DNA of 64,000 bases, taken from positions 5,377 to 69,376 of the forward strand of contig CAYRAF010000001.1 of assembly GCA_964422195.1 (NCBI GenBank), in the 5' to 3' direction. The stretch comes from CALVUP01 sp964422195 (GTDB lineage Bacteria > Bacillota_I > Bacilli_A > RF39 > UBA660). Shown here piece after piece: positions 23,156 through 33,031 of this stretch (within the stretch, counting starts at the first letter, position 1; the number at the start of each line of letters is the position of its first letter). The notes under the pieces were generated by a model. It was not told where the DNA came from. It ran no database searches and was given only the letters and a program-made list of their open reading frames with translations. The position numbers and the translations under genes were made by a program.

Positions 23156-24433
23156 ATGAAAATAGATAAAAGTTATGCGGCTATTTCATTATTTAATTAT
23201 ATATCTAAATATTCCATTACGAGATTATCAACAGAAAACCTAGATTTTCTTTTAGATACTATTATTGATGAAATATATGATGAATATGAGATTAACTTTT
23301 CATTAAATAATGATATGAATACAAATCAAAGTTTTACGAGTGAGCTAAGTATTAGTGAAAAATATATATCAATTAATCCTAATAATCATATCCCACTATA
23401 TATGCAATTATTTAAATGCAAAAAAGTTAATCAATTAAATGATTATTTATTATTTGATAAATATTTTAACAGAGTATTAGATAGCGAGTATATAACAGAA
23501 GCTTTAAATCGTGTACATAAGGATATAAAAAAAGAATCTACAAAGCATATAGAAGATGCCTTAGTCCTTTATACTGAAATTATTGAGCATTATAGGAAAT
23601 TAAAATCAGCAGAAGAAAATGAACAACATAGTCTATATGAACAAGAACATAAAATACTATGTAACCTCCAAAGAATAAAGGAAGAGTTAATAAATGATAT
23701 TTTATATAATTATGTTAGTTTAGAAGCAATCAATATATTATATAATGAAAAACCAGATACATATTTCGATATAAAAAACCCTAATATAGTATTAAGCAAA
23801 TTTATAAATGATGTATTAAATGAAAAAGATATCATAGATATGGAACAAAAACAAAATATAGTTGAAAGTATGAACTTTAAAGGAGCTACAGCTGTTTCAG
23901 GAGCATTAATTGATATTATACTAAAAGAAATAGTAACAGATGAATATTTTAATATTTTAAATACCTTTATAAAGAATAATCCTCTAAACTTTGGAAGATC
24001 AAATTTCATAGAATTAAAATATGCTATTTTAGTTTACTCTACACAGTATGAAAGAAAGTTCTTAAATTCAAGCAACAAGTATTATGATGATAAAACAGTA
24101 AATAAAAATGTTGTAAAACAAGCTATCAGTTATACAAATATATATGAAAATAAATTAAAACAATTAACAAATTATATATTAGAAAAAAATAATGATTATT
24201 ATAAAGATAATGATTGTTATATGAGTGTTATTGATAAATGTATTCTTTTACAAGCTTATCTAAACACATCACCTAACAAGAGAATATATTCTACATATCA
24301 AGATATATTCAAAGCACATAAAAACAGTGATAAAAATAATTATTCTATTTCAAATTTTATGTTAAAAGAATTAGTAACAAACCCAGAACAAAAAGGAAAA
24401 ACAAAACAAAAAAAACTAGGAGAAAATAATTAA
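23156..24433 (+). CDS. hypothetical protein (425 residues)
   Basis: I do not recognise this protein. It is soluble, rich in Asn, Lys, Ile and Tyr, and almost wholly helical in appearance, with a possible coiled coil at about 150-175 (YRKLKSAEENEQHSLYEQEHKI) and a basic tail (KGKTKQKKLG). There are no membrane segments and no signal peptide. The start has CGGAGG eight bases upstream, and the reading frame is clean over 1.28 kb, so the gene is real. It stands alone on the plus strand and converges on addA with a shared terminator. Confidence 0.6.
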   Translation: MKIDKSYAAISLFNYISKYSITRLSTENLDFLLDTIIDEIYDEYEINFSLNNDMNTNQSFTSELSISEKYISINPNNHIPLYMQLFKCKKVNQLNDYLLFDKYFNRVLDSEYITEALNRVHKDIKKESTKHIEDALVLYTEIIEHYRKLKSAEENEQHSLYEQEHKILCNLQRIKEELINDILYNYVSLEAINILYNEKPDTYFDIKNPNIVLSKFINDVLNEKDIIDMEQKQNIVESMNFKGATAVSGALIDIILKEIVTDEYFNILNTFIKNNPLNFGRSNFIELKYAILVYSTQYERKFLNSSNKYYDDKTVNKNVVKQAISYTNIYENKLKQLTNYILEKNNDYYKDNDCYMSVIDKCILLQAYLNTSPNKRIYSTYQDIFKAHKNSDKNNYSISNFMLKELVTNPEQKGKTKQKKLGENN

Positions 24434-24448
24434 TCTTCTAGTTTTTTT
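24409..24448. terminator. bidirectional terminator, hypothetical gene / addA
   Basis: AAAAAACTAGGAGA / TCTTCTAGTTTTTT with a 10-base loop; the stem overlaps both stop codons. Confidence 0.8.
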
Positions 24449-27400
24449 AATTCATTATTAAGTATAGAATATAAATAAGTATAAATAGGTTTATTTGTTT
24501 TTGTAGAAACAAAATCTTTATAAATTTCAAGTTGTTTTTTATAAGCATCATCATCTATATTTTTAAGTTTATAATCAATTACCTTAATATGATCAGGATA
24601 TACAATAACCAAATCAATAATACCATTAAATTCTTTATTTTCTTTTTCATAAACAAATTCATACTCTTTATAAAATTTGGCATTTTTTATATTTCCAATT
24701 TTTTCTATAAAATTGCTAATATATACATAGTATTTATTATCTTTATACTTATCTACATTATTAAAATCAATTGTCTCAAATAAATAATGAATATAAGTAC
24801 CTAAATTAAGCTTATCTACTTCATCGTGAGTAATTAATTTATTAATATTTTTAGATACCTTTGAAGTACTTATCATTTTACTATCAATAACTATATTATT
24901 AATTGTAACTTTATCATCACTTTTTCTTATAATGTCTTTAATACTTATATCTTTAGAAATATTATAGTCTTTGCTGATATTCAAGTTTTTTATATCTACC
25001 TCTTTTATATTCGTTTTTAAAACACTATTAAGTGATACTAAAATATCTAAAAATGAACGATAATTTTCTCTAACACTATTATCTACTTCAATATCCTCTA
25101 GTTCTTTTAATGAAGTAACTATTATCATTTTTTCACGTGCTCTAGTTAAAGCAACATATAATAGCCTAATCTTTTCACTTATCTCTTCACTATAGTATTT
25201 AACACTTACTAATTTATTAAGTATTGTTTTTGATATGCCTTCATTATTGATTGGAGTTATAATACCATATTTATTATCAAACATAAATCTACTCTCTATA
25301 TCCCTAAAATTAAACTTTTTATGAAAACCAGAAAAGTAGCAAACAGGGAACTCTAATCCCTTAGATTTATGAATATTCATAATTTTAACATTATCCCCTT
25401 GCTTATTATTAATTGAATACTTAATATCATTATCACTACTATCCATTTTATTTAAGTAGTCTCTAAACATATAAGGGCTATAACCAAGTTTATTCAAATT
25501 ATCTGCGATATTTTTTAAATTATCTATTCTAACAAAACTATCTTCAACCTTTGAGATGGTTATACATCTTTCATATACATTAAATTTAGCTATTATCATA
25601 TCTAATAATTCTATATTAGATACACTATCTATATTATAAGCTATTTCTTCACAAATTCTATATATTTCAGTTTCTTTGTATTTATCATTAGTAAATACTT
25701 CAAATATTTCTTGATCATTCATATCAGATAAAAAACTTCTAGCGACAGATGTATAATAATATTTAAACTCTTGATCAAAAATACCATCTTTTATTTTTAA
25801 ACATAAATTTATTATACTTTTTATAACTAAGATATCTTTTTCTTCATTTAACTTTTGATCCATATAAATAGTTAAAGGGATATTTAAATACTCAAATATT
25901 TTCTTATATATAGTAAAGGCACTACCACGATCCATAATAATACAAAAATCATTATAAGTAGCTTTTCTAATTTTACTCATATCTTTATCAAAAACTAAAT
26001 ATCCATCTTCTATCTTATTTTTAATATCATTAGCAATTATAAAGGCTTCTATCTCTTCTTTACTATACTTTTTATCATCATAATTATAATTATATATATC
26101 CAAGTTATTATTATGTCCTACATCTTCTAAATCATATAGAGTTAAACCATAATTCATCTGGTGTGAATCCTTATAATCTGCCCCACCAATATAATTATCC
26201 ATTATTATATTAAATATTTTATTAATATTAGTTAATACTTCACTTCTTGATCTAAAGTTTTTAAGTAAATCTATTTTTTTACCATTAATCCCTTTACTAT
26301 AATTATCATATTTATTTTTAAATATTAAAGGATTAGCATTCCTAAATCTATATATAGATTGCTTAACGTCTCCAACCATGTATAAATTATTATTCTCAAT
26401 TAAAGACATAAATTTTTCTTGAATATCAGAAGTATCTTGATATTCATCTAATAGTATTTCATTATATGTATTCTTTATTTCTTCTAAAACACCTGGATTA
26501 TCTTCTAATAATCTAATAGCCATAAGTGCTATATCATTAAACTCATACGTATCATTTATTTGCTTATAAGAAATTAATCTTTCATCTAATATATTTATTA
26601 TTTTTATAATTATTTCAACATAATTCTTAGTACTTAAAATATCATTTTTTATATCATCTAAAGATTCATATTTTACTAAGTCTTGTAATTCTTTATAATA
26701 ATCTTTTATTAATTTAGCTTGTTTTCTAAACATTAAAGAAAACTTACCCATTAATTTAAAATCTTTATTAGATAGTTTTTTTATTTTTAGATAATCTTTA
26801 GTTCCTATTAAATCTTCTAATACTCCACATATTTCTTGATATTTATTATTATCACTATCAGTCTCTATTAAACCTTCTAATATCTTTAAATTAGAATTTA
26901 GTTTATCAATTGTATTATGTATTAAATTTAAATACTCATTAACTATACTATCTAAGTATTCATCATTATAAAAGTTATCAACATAATTTGTTAAAAACTC
27001 TTGCTTATTTATCAATTTATCTAAGTCATTGTTTATATTATAAATATAGTTTTTTATTGTTTTATCATCTTTTACACAAAAATCTGTGATTAGTTTTAAG
27101 AATTTTTGATCTTCTTCCATATATAATTCATCAAATATTTCATCTAGTAACTCTTGCTCTTTAATATTTATAATAGATGAATCTATAATTGAAATATCCT
27201 TTGATACATTAAGTAAGTAATGATATTTTTTAACCATAGATAAAGAGAATGAATCAAAAGTAGTAATGTATGCAGAATCTATTAAATCAAGTTGACGACT
27301 TAAACTATCATCTTTTTCAATTTTTTGTCTTATTCTTTCCTTCATCTCATTTGCAGCTTCATTAGTAAAAGTTAGTATTAATAATTTATCTATATTAACA

Positions 27401-27531
27401 CCACTCTTTAATTTTCTTAAAACTCTTTCAGAGAGCACTGCGGTTTTTCCAGAACCTGCACCTGCAGAAACAATAATATTACTACCTTCTTCATTTATTG
27501 CTTGTAATTGTTCTTCAGTAAATTTAGGCAT
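24430..27531 (-). CDS. addA: ATP-dependent helicase/nuclease subunit A
   Basis: UvrD-like helicase and nuclease of the AddAB complex, which resects double-strand breaks for RecA-dependent repair and degrades foreign linear DNA. Walker A (SAGAGSGKT, 22-30), the helicase motif II (ILLDEYQDT, near 360), motif III (MVGDVKQSIYRFR) and motif VI (LYVALTRAREKM) are complete. The C-terminal nuclease motif is FNGIIDLVIVYPDHIKVIDYK. At 1033 residues it is some 200 shorter than B. subtilis AddA, mostly in inserted regions. It follows addB by 23 bases in the usual addB-addA order. Confidence 0.93.
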   Translation of the reverse strand: MPKFTEEQLQAINEEGSNIIVSAGAGSGKTAVLSERVLRKLKSGVNIDKLLILTFTNEAANEMKERIRQKIEKDDSLSRQLDLIDSAYITTFDSFSLSMVKKYHYLLNVSKDISIIDSSIINIKEQELLDEIFDELYMEEDQKFLKLITDFCVKDDKTIKNYIYNINNDLDKLINKQEFLTNYVDNFYNDEYLDSIVNEYLNLIHNTIDKLNSNLKILEGLIETDSDNNKYQEICGVLEDLIGTKDYLKIKKLSNKDFKLMGKFSLMFRKQAKLIKDYYKELQDLVKYESLDDIKNDILSTKNYVEIIIKIINILDERLISYKQINDTYEFNDIALMAIRLLEDNPGVLEEIKNTYNEILLDEYQDTSDIQEKFMSLIENNNLYMVGDVKQSIYRFRNANPLIFKNKYDNYSKGINGKKIDLLKNFRSRSEVLTNINKIFNIIMDNYIGGADYKDSHQMNYGLTLYDLEDVGHNNNLDIYNYNYDDKKYSKEEIEAFIIANDIKNKIEDGYLVFDKDMSKIRKATYNDFCIIMDRGSAFTIYKKIFEYLNIPLTIYMDQKLNEEKDILVIKSIINLCLKIKDGIFDQEFKYYYTSVARSFLSDMNDQEIFEVFTNDKYKETEIYRICEEIAYNIDSVSNIELLDMIIAKFNVYERCITISKVEDSFVRIDNLKNIADNLNKLGYSPYMFRDYLNKMDSSDNDIKYSINNKQGDNVKIMNIHKSKGLEFPVCYFSGFHKKFNFRDIESRFMFDNKYGIITPINNEGISKTILNKLVSVKYYSEEISEKIRLLYVALTRAREKMIIVTSLKELEDIEVDNSVRENYRSFLDILVSLNSVLKTNIKEVDIKNLNISKDYNISKDISIKDIIRKSDDKVTINNIVIDSKMISTSKVSKNINKLITHDEVDKLNLGTYIHYLFETIDFNNVDKYKDNKYYVYISNFIEKIGNIKNAKFYKEYEFVYEKENKEFNGIIDLVIVYPDHIKVIDYKLKNIDDDAYKKQLEIYKDFVSTKTNKPIYTYLYSILNNELKKLED

Positions 27532-27554
27532 CTAATCACCTCTTTTCTTATCTA

Positions 27555-29912
27555 TTACTCATCTAGAAAACTTAAATCTTCTTTTTTTTCTAATTTAACA
27601 TAATCTTTATTACTAACATAACATATATCTTTAAACTTACAGTATTTACAGCCAATTATGTCTTTAGCACTATCACCTATCTGTTTAGGATTAATGCTAA
27701 AGTCTACATCTAAAATATTATCTATAGTTTTATCCACTACATTTTCTGTTACTGATATCAATTTATCTATTTGATCGTTAGTTAATACTTTTTTAGTCTT
27801 AAAATTACCATTTTTATATAAACCCATTCCACTTATAACACTAGAATTTACATAATCATCATCTAACATCTTTAAAATATCAACATCACTATTACTATAA
27901 CCCCTTAATTTTAAATTATCTTTTTTTACTTCTTCTAGACTTTTTTTATCATCTTTTAATACTTCATCATTTAAAATTGTTTGTAAGTAAAAGCCAGCAA
28001 AAACTACATTTTCTAGCTTTTTATAGTTTTTAGATAGATATAAATAAATTGGTAATTGTATTCCAATACCATATGAACTATTTATTATATCTATAGGAGT
28101 ATTACCTGTTTTATAATCTATAATTGCAACAACACATCTATCTCCTACTTTTTTATAACAAATCTTATCAATAAATCCCTTAAAAGTAACTTTTATATCC
28201 CTACTTTTATCAATTTCAATCTTATTTTCACACAACACATTAGATAAAACACTATGATTCATTTGTTCTTTAATAGTATCAATTATAAAGTATAATTCTT
28301 TAATTAACTTTTTAAGTAAAAACTTCTCCTTAACAGTTAAAACTCTTTCATTATTATTTAAATAATTACTAACTTCTTCATCAACACTTGTATCACTCAT
28401 TAAACATTTTTCTAAAACATAATGAAATAGTGAGCCAACAAAAGTAATAAAGTTATCTTCATATATATCTAGTTTTAAAACATTAGTCAAATAATACCTA
28501 AAAGCACATTTATTATAATTATCTAAAGTAGAATACGAAAGACATAGTTCATGATTTATGTAATTATAAAACATTTCTTTATCTATTCCACTAAACCTAT
28601 TATCATAGTTATTATAATTTATTGAGATACTATTTCCTAATAAATCTATATCCTTATCCTTAGTTCCAAATTTAATATAATTATCTATTTTTTTAGCTAA
28701 TTTTATCTTAATCGCAGTATTAGAATATTTATAATCATAAACACCTTCTTCTACATCTAATTTTAAAGTATTAATTAAATTAGAAGGGTAATATGATTTA
28801 GTATTAGACTTATCTTTATATGTAATTACTAAATTCTTTATACTTAAAATCTTATTTTTAGTTCTTTCTAGTATTAATTTATTTTCTTCTTCTGTAGTAT
28901 CCAAATCAACTAGCTTTTTAATATTATCACTAATAAAATCTTCATCTTTTTTATATTTAGGAATACTATTTAAGTTAAAGTTTAATAAGAAAATATAATC
29001 ATCTTTACTAGCTTTACTTAATGGTATAACTTCTACCGCTTTATCAATTTTTTCACTTATAACTTTAGTATTCTTTAAATCACTAATTATAAAATCTTTT
29101 ACTTTATATTTATCATCTACAAAACTATATGAATTACATATTTCTATTATTTTATTAACTATAACTCCTGTATATTTATTCTTTAACTTATCTATAGTTT
29201 TACTAATATCATTATCAAAATTATCTAAAAAATATTTAGAGATATTAGTAGCCAGAATAGAAACCCCTGTATTAAAATTTGTTGGTATATTATAATAATC
29301 AAATATTCTTTTAAGAGAGTTTTCATAATCAGCATCTACTCCAACTAACTTTATTTTATTTATATCAATACCATCTACTATTAAATCTAATATCTTATTA
29401 GCAACAAACTCTACTTCATCTTCTAAACTATCTAAATGATATACTTTTGGTTTGTATGTATTAGCATCATCACTTATATAAGATACTTCACCAAGTTTTG
29501 TTAGTAGACTTTTATCAAACTTAGATAAATAGTTCAGATTATAAGCAATAATCTTTTTATCTTTTATATAATCCAGGAAGAAATCATCATATATTAAAAG
29601 ATTTAAATCATCTAATCTTTTCTTTAATTCCACTAATTGATCTAACTTCAAATTATTATATAATTTATCCTCAATATAATATAAATTATCTATATATACT
29701 TTAGCAACCTCAGGCTTAACTCTTAAAAACTTTGAAGTTTCATATATAGCTTCTTTTGTATAATCGAATAACAACTTTTTCTTAAGTTCACTCATGGTAA
29801 AAAAATGAACACTATACATCTTATCTTTATGACTTATATAGTCAATAAGTAAAGATTTATCTTCATTACTACAAATAATAAACATATCTTTTTCTTCTTC
29901 TAAAAACTTCAT
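27555..29912 (-). CDS. addB: ATP-dependent helicase/nuclease subunit B (short form)
   Basis: Partner of AddA. The C-terminal nuclease domain keeps the PD-(D/E)XK core (GFIDKIC…VVAIIDYKTG, near 600-640) and four cysteines for an iron-sulfur cluster: one in NYNKCAFRY and three in GCKYCKFKDIC. The N-terminal half is reduced: 785 residues against about 1150 in B. subtilis, with no Walker A motif. Helicase activity of this subunit is therefore absent, while strand-specific cutting should remain. The reduction appears complete and in frame, so it is a shortened enzyme and not a pseudogene. Confidence 0.85.
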   Translation of the reverse strand: MKFLEEEKDMFIICSNEDKSLLIDYISHKDKMYSVHFFTMSELKKKLLFDYTKEAIYETSKFLRVKPEVAKVYIDNLYYIEDKLYNNLKLDQLVELKKRLDDLNLLIYDDFFLDYIKDKKIIAYNLNYLSKFDKSLLTKLGEVSYISDDANTYKPKVYHLDSLEDEVEFVANKILDLIVDGIDINKIKLVGVDADYENSLKRIFDYYNIPTNFNTGVSILATNISKYFLDNFDNDISKTIDKLKNKYTGVIVNKIIEICNSYSFVDDKYKVKDFIISDLKNTKVISEKIDKAVEVIPLSKASKDDYIFLLNFNLNSIPKYKKDEDFISDNIKKLVDLDTTEEENKLILERTKNKILSIKNLVITYKDKSNTKSYYPSNLINTLKLDVEEGVYDYKYSNTAIKIKLAKKIDNYIKFGTKDKDIDLLGNSISINYNNYDNRFSGIDKEMFYNYINHELCLSYSTLDNYNKCAFRYYLTNVLKLDIYEDNFITFVGSLFHYVLEKCLMSDTSVDEEVSNYLNNNERVLTVKEKFLLKKLIKELYFIIDTIKEQMNHSVLSNVLCENKIEIDKSRDIKVTFKGFIDKICYKKVGDRCVVAIIDYKTGNTPIDIINSSYGIGIQLPIYLYLSKNYKKLENVVFAGFYLQTILNDEVLKDDKKSLEEVKKDNLKLRGYSNSDVDILKMLDDDYVNSSVISGMGLYKNGNFKTKKVLTNDQIDKLISVTENVVDKTIDNILDVDFSINPKQIGDSAKDIIGCKYCKFKDICYVSNKDYVKLEKKEDLSFLDE

Positions 29913-29942
29913 TTTCTCACCAACTATATTGTATCACAAAAT

Positions 29943-29972
29943 AAAAATCTATAGAATGTCTATAGATTATTT
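29943..29972 (-). terminator. terminator after the 148-residue hypothetical gene
   Basis: ATCTATAG (29947-29954) / CTATAGAT (29960-29967), followed on the minus strand by T-rich sequence; it overlaps the stop codon. Confidence 0.65.
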
Positions 29973-30406
29973 TCATTTAATTTTTTTAACATTGTTTTAG
30001 TTTGATTATATACAGTAAATTGTTCATATCTTTCCCTATTCATATATATTGTTTTACCATTCAACCATTTTTGAACTTTTTCTATTTTTTGATCAAAATT
30101 TTCATAAGGTGAATCTTTAACTTTAATTTCATGCTCAAAACTGTAATATACAAGTAATGTTTCACTTACTCTATTTCCTTTATCATCTACTGGTCCAAAT
30201 ACAAAAGCACTTAAATATTCTTCTTTATTTGGATTAATATCATACAAAGGGTAATTAGCTTTCATAAATTTAACCCCTATATTAATATCTCCTGATTTCA
30301 AAGTTTCAATAAAAGCTTCTGCTAATTCTTCAGGAAAATGTTCCCTTATCCAACTTTTTTCCCTATTCTTTGTTAAAACTGTAGAATATCCTTTAGCTAT
30401 TATCAT
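29960..30406 (-). CDS. hypothetical soluble protein (148 residues)
   Basis: Unrecognised soluble protein (MIIAKGYSTVLTKNREK…; later YLSAFVFGPVDDKGNRVSETLLVYYSFEHEI). No membrane helix or cysteine cluster. The ATG at 30406 follows GGGAGGAATACT; an ATG at 30421 would put that site inside the gene. It is a single gene between addB and the LOG gene, with its own terminator. Confidence 0.6.
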   Translation of the reverse strand: MIIAKGYSTVLTKNREKSWIREHFPEELAEAFIETLKSGDINIGVKFMKANYPLYDINPNKEEYLSAFVFGPVDDKGNRVSETLLVYYSFEHEIKVKDSPYENFDQKIEKVQKWLNGKTIYMNRERYEQFTVYNQTKTMLKKLNENNL

Positions 30407-30450
30407 AGTATTCCTCCCCATTTATATGAAATATTATAGTTGTCTAACAA

Positions 30451-30999
30451 TTAAATGTCAATGAATAAATGTAATATGTTTTTTACTTCATCTATATTAT
30501 TACAAATATAAAAATTATGTATCCTATCTTTATGAATAAAACCTGTATTCAAATTATTATTTATAAATTTGATAATATCGTCATAAAAAGAATTGATGTT
30601 AAAAAGTATTATTGGTTTATTATACAAGTTTAGAGAAGTATCCGTTAGTACTTCAAAAAATTCATCTAATGTACCAATACCACCTGGAGCTATTACAAAA
30701 ATATCAGCTTCTTCTTCCATGATTTTCTTTCGTGAATGCATACTATCAACGGATATTACATTAGTACAGTTGTCATAAATATCTTCAAACTTTTCCATAA
30801 ATCTAGGAACAACACCTGTAATTATTGATTTTTCTTTAGCAAATCCTCTAGCTATTGCTCCCATAAGGCCAGTTGCTCCTCCACCAAAAACTAAATCAAA
30901 GTTTTCACCAAGATATTCACCTAATTCTTCTGTTTTATCTACATAATTTTTTTCTATATCTTCACTAGCTGCACCAAAAAAACATATCTTTTTCTTCAT
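30451..30999 (-). CDS. LOG family nucleotide phosphoribohydrolase
   Basis: A 182-residue LOG (TIGR00730) protein. The two family signatures are FGGGATGLMGAIARGF (about 38-53) and APGGIGTLDEFFEV (about 104-117), with the catalytic Arg/Glu pair. Characterised members split nucleoside 5'-monophosphates into a free base and ribose 5-phosphate, including cytokinin precursors; in bacteria the usual role is purine or pyrimidine monophosphate turnover. Several other nucleobase enzymes lie in this window, but none is linked to it in an operon. Confidence 0.88.
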   Translation of the reverse strand: MKKKICFFGAASEDIEKNYVDKTEELGEYLGENFDLVFGGGATGLMGAIARGFAKEKSIITGVVPRFMEKFEDIYDNCTNVISVDSMHSRKKIMEEEADIFVIAPGGIGTLDEFFEVLTDTSLNLYNKPIILFNINSFYDDIIKFINNNLNTGFIHKDRIHNFYICNNIDEVKNILHLFIDI

Positions 31000-31030
31000 T
31001 AAATCACCTAGTAATTATATGAATAGGAGT

Positions 31031-31058
31031 ATAAAAAAAGAACAATTACTTGTCCTTT
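31031..31058 (-). terminator. terminator after the 287-residue hypothetical gene
   Basis: GGACAA-GTAA-TTGTTC (minus strand) with a T run, overlapping the stop codon at 31046. Confidence 0.65.
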
Positions 31059-31909
31059 AATAAACGTTTTACCTTTCTTTTTAAATTAACTTGAGACATT
31101 TCATACTTCTCTTTTACTTTAATCAATGCCTCCTCATAAGTTAAATCCTCAAGTGACATTGTTTTTAAAGTTGATCCTACAATCCAAAATATTTGATCAG
31201 AAATATTTCCGTCTTTATCTATTTTAACAAATGTTGTTAGAGACCTATGCTCATCTTCATCATCTTGATTAGATATGTCTATTTGCGTAACTCCTAAAGC
31301 TATATCATTTTTATATATATAATCAGATAACCAATCCCCAATAACGTTATCTTCTAAAAATTCCGCAATTCTTCCATAATCTTTTATAAGAATATCATCA
31401 AAATCTGGACTAAACATCTGAGTTTTATAATTATAAAATTTTCTTTTTTCCCCTGATATTCCCATAAAGATATAAATAGAATCATTAAAATACTTGCTCC
31501 TATCAATATAAATATCATCATCAGCTGAAAACAATGATATTTCTTGTAATCCATCTGGAGTAACAATTAAATGCTTAACAGCTTGTCCATTTCCATTTTT
31601 TTCTAAAATAAACATATTATTATCATCTATAAAAGGATCACGTTTTCTCCCATTAAACGGTCTATTATAATATGGAACATACCCATTTTCATCTGTTTTA
31701 GTTGGACTATATAATACCTTTCCTTCCTGGTTAAAAATAATGAAATATGGAGTACCATAAGATAAATTCATGGATTCATAATCATTTCGTATTTGAGCAT
31801 ATATTAATCCATTTTTTTCAAATATATCTGCACAGTCTGCACAATAAGGATCTACTTCTCTTACTTTTGAAAGAGCAAATTTTTTCTTTTCTATATAATC
31901 TTTTAACAC
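31046..31909 (-). CDS. hypothetical protein (287 residues)
   Basis: I do not recognise this soluble protein. It has an N-terminal CADC motif (about 23-26), many aromatic and acidic residues, and beta-rich middle sections (PYFIIFNQEGKVLYSP, FVKIDKDGNISDQIFWIVG). It has a basic C-terminal helix (VNLKRKVKRLLKDK) and no signal peptide. The ATG has an AGGTGAT-like site. It is a single gene with its own terminator; neighbours give no clue. Confidence 0.55.
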   Translation of the reverse strand: MLKDYIEKKKFALSKVREVDPYCADCADIFEKNGLIYAQIRNDYESMNLSYGTPYFIIFNQEGKVLYSPTKTDENGYVPYYNRPFNGRKRDPFIDDNNMFILEKNGNGQAVKHLIVTPDGLQEISLFSADDDIYIDRSKYFNDSIYIFMGISGEKRKFYNYKTQMFSPDFDDILIKDYGRIAEFLEDNVIGDWLSDYIYKNDIALGVTQIDISNQDDEDEHRSLTTFVKIDKDGNISDQIFWIVGSTLKTMSLEDLTYEEALIKVKEKYEMSQVNLKRKVKRLLKDK

Positions 31910-31975
31910 GCTATCACCTCTTATGACTGCTTATTATAACTGATAATTATGATAATTGCAATAAAAAAGAACCAT

Positions 31976-32000
31976 AAAAAAGAACCATTGGTTCTATTTT
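31976..32000 (-). terminator. terminator of gap
   Basis: AGAACC-ATT-GGTTCT (31981-31995) flanked by A/T runs; the stop codon of gap is within the stem. Confidence 0.75.
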
Positions 32001-32998
32001 GTCATTAAATATTTAGCTGTTCTAACCATTTGTGTTGAGTAGCCCATCTCATTATCATACCAAGCTACTACTTTAACTAATTGTTTTCCTTCTACTTCAA
32101 GAACACTTGTTAATAATCCATCTACTACTGCTCCATAATGTGAACCAATAATATCACTTGAAACAATTGGATCTGTAGTGTACTTAATAGTTTTATTCTG
32201 ATTGTCTTCAAAAGCCTTGTTTATTTCTTCTACTGTAACATTCTTTGAAAGCTCTAATACTAAATCTATAACTGATCCAGTAGGTACAGGTACACGCATT
32301 GCCGTACCTGATAGTTTTCCATCTAATTTAGGAAGAACTTTACCTATAGCTTTCGCAGCTCCAGTAGAAGACGGAATAATATTCATGGCAGCTGCTCTAC
32401 CGCGTCTTTCATTAATATCTTTTTTATGAGCAACATCTAATGTTACTTGATCATTTGTATAAGCATGTACTGTAGTCATATATCCTCTTTCTACACCAAA
32501 AGTTTTATCAAGTATATCAAGTACTGGTGCCAAACAATTTGTTGTACAAGAAGCTGCAGAAATTATATCTTCACTACCATCTAATATATCATGATTTACA
32601 TTATAAACAACTGTTTTTAAATCTCCCTTAGCAGGAGCAGAAATAATAACTTTCTTAGCTCCAGCATCAATATGAGCTTGTGCTTTTTCTTTATCTGTAA
32701 ATAAACCAGTACATTCAAATACTACATCAATATCTAAATCTTTCCACGGCAAATTAATAGGATCTTTTTCTGCATATACTTTTATTTTCCTATCTCCAAT
32801 AATAATCTCATCTTCATCAAATGAAATTTCATCTTCTCTATAATTTCTATGATTAGTATCATACTTTAATAAATGAGATAATTGTCTCGCATCAGTTAAA
32901 TCATTGATGGCAACTACTTCTAAATCACTATCTTCTTCCATAAGTCTAAATACTAATCTTCCTATACGACCAAATCCATTAATCGCAACTCTAATCAT
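31994..32998 (-). CDS. gap: glyceraldehyde-3-phosphate dehydrogenase
   Basis: A 334-residue phosphorylating GAPDH of glycolysis, oxidising glyceraldehyde 3-phosphate with NAD+. The N-terminal Rossmann motif is VAINGFGRIGRL, the active-site cysteine lies in SAASCTTNCLAPV (near 150), and DNEMGYSTQMV ends the catalytic domain. The ATG at 32998 follows GGGAGATGATAAA; an ATG at 33013 lies inside that site. It is 33 bases after the nucleoside kinase gene and probably shares its transcript. Confidence 0.97.
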   Translation of the reverse strand: MIRVAINGFGRIGRLVFRLMEEDSDLEVVAINDLTDARQLSHLLKYDTNHRNYREDEISFDEDEIIIGDRKIKVYAEKDPINLPWKDLDIDVVFECTGLFTDKEKAQAHIDAGAKKVIISAPAKGDLKTVVYNVNHDILDGSEDIISAASCTTNCLAPVLDILDKTFGVERGYMTTVHAYTNDQVTLDVAHKKDINERRGRAAAMNIIPSSTGAAKAIGKVLPKLDGKLSGTAMRVPVPTGSVIDLVLELSKNVTVEEINKAFEDNQNKTIKYTTDPIVSSDIIGSHYGAVVDGLLTSVLEVEGKQLVKVVAWYDNEMGYSTQMVRTAKYLMTK

Positions 32999-33031
32999 TT
33001 TATCATCTCCCAAATTTATTTTACCATTTTT

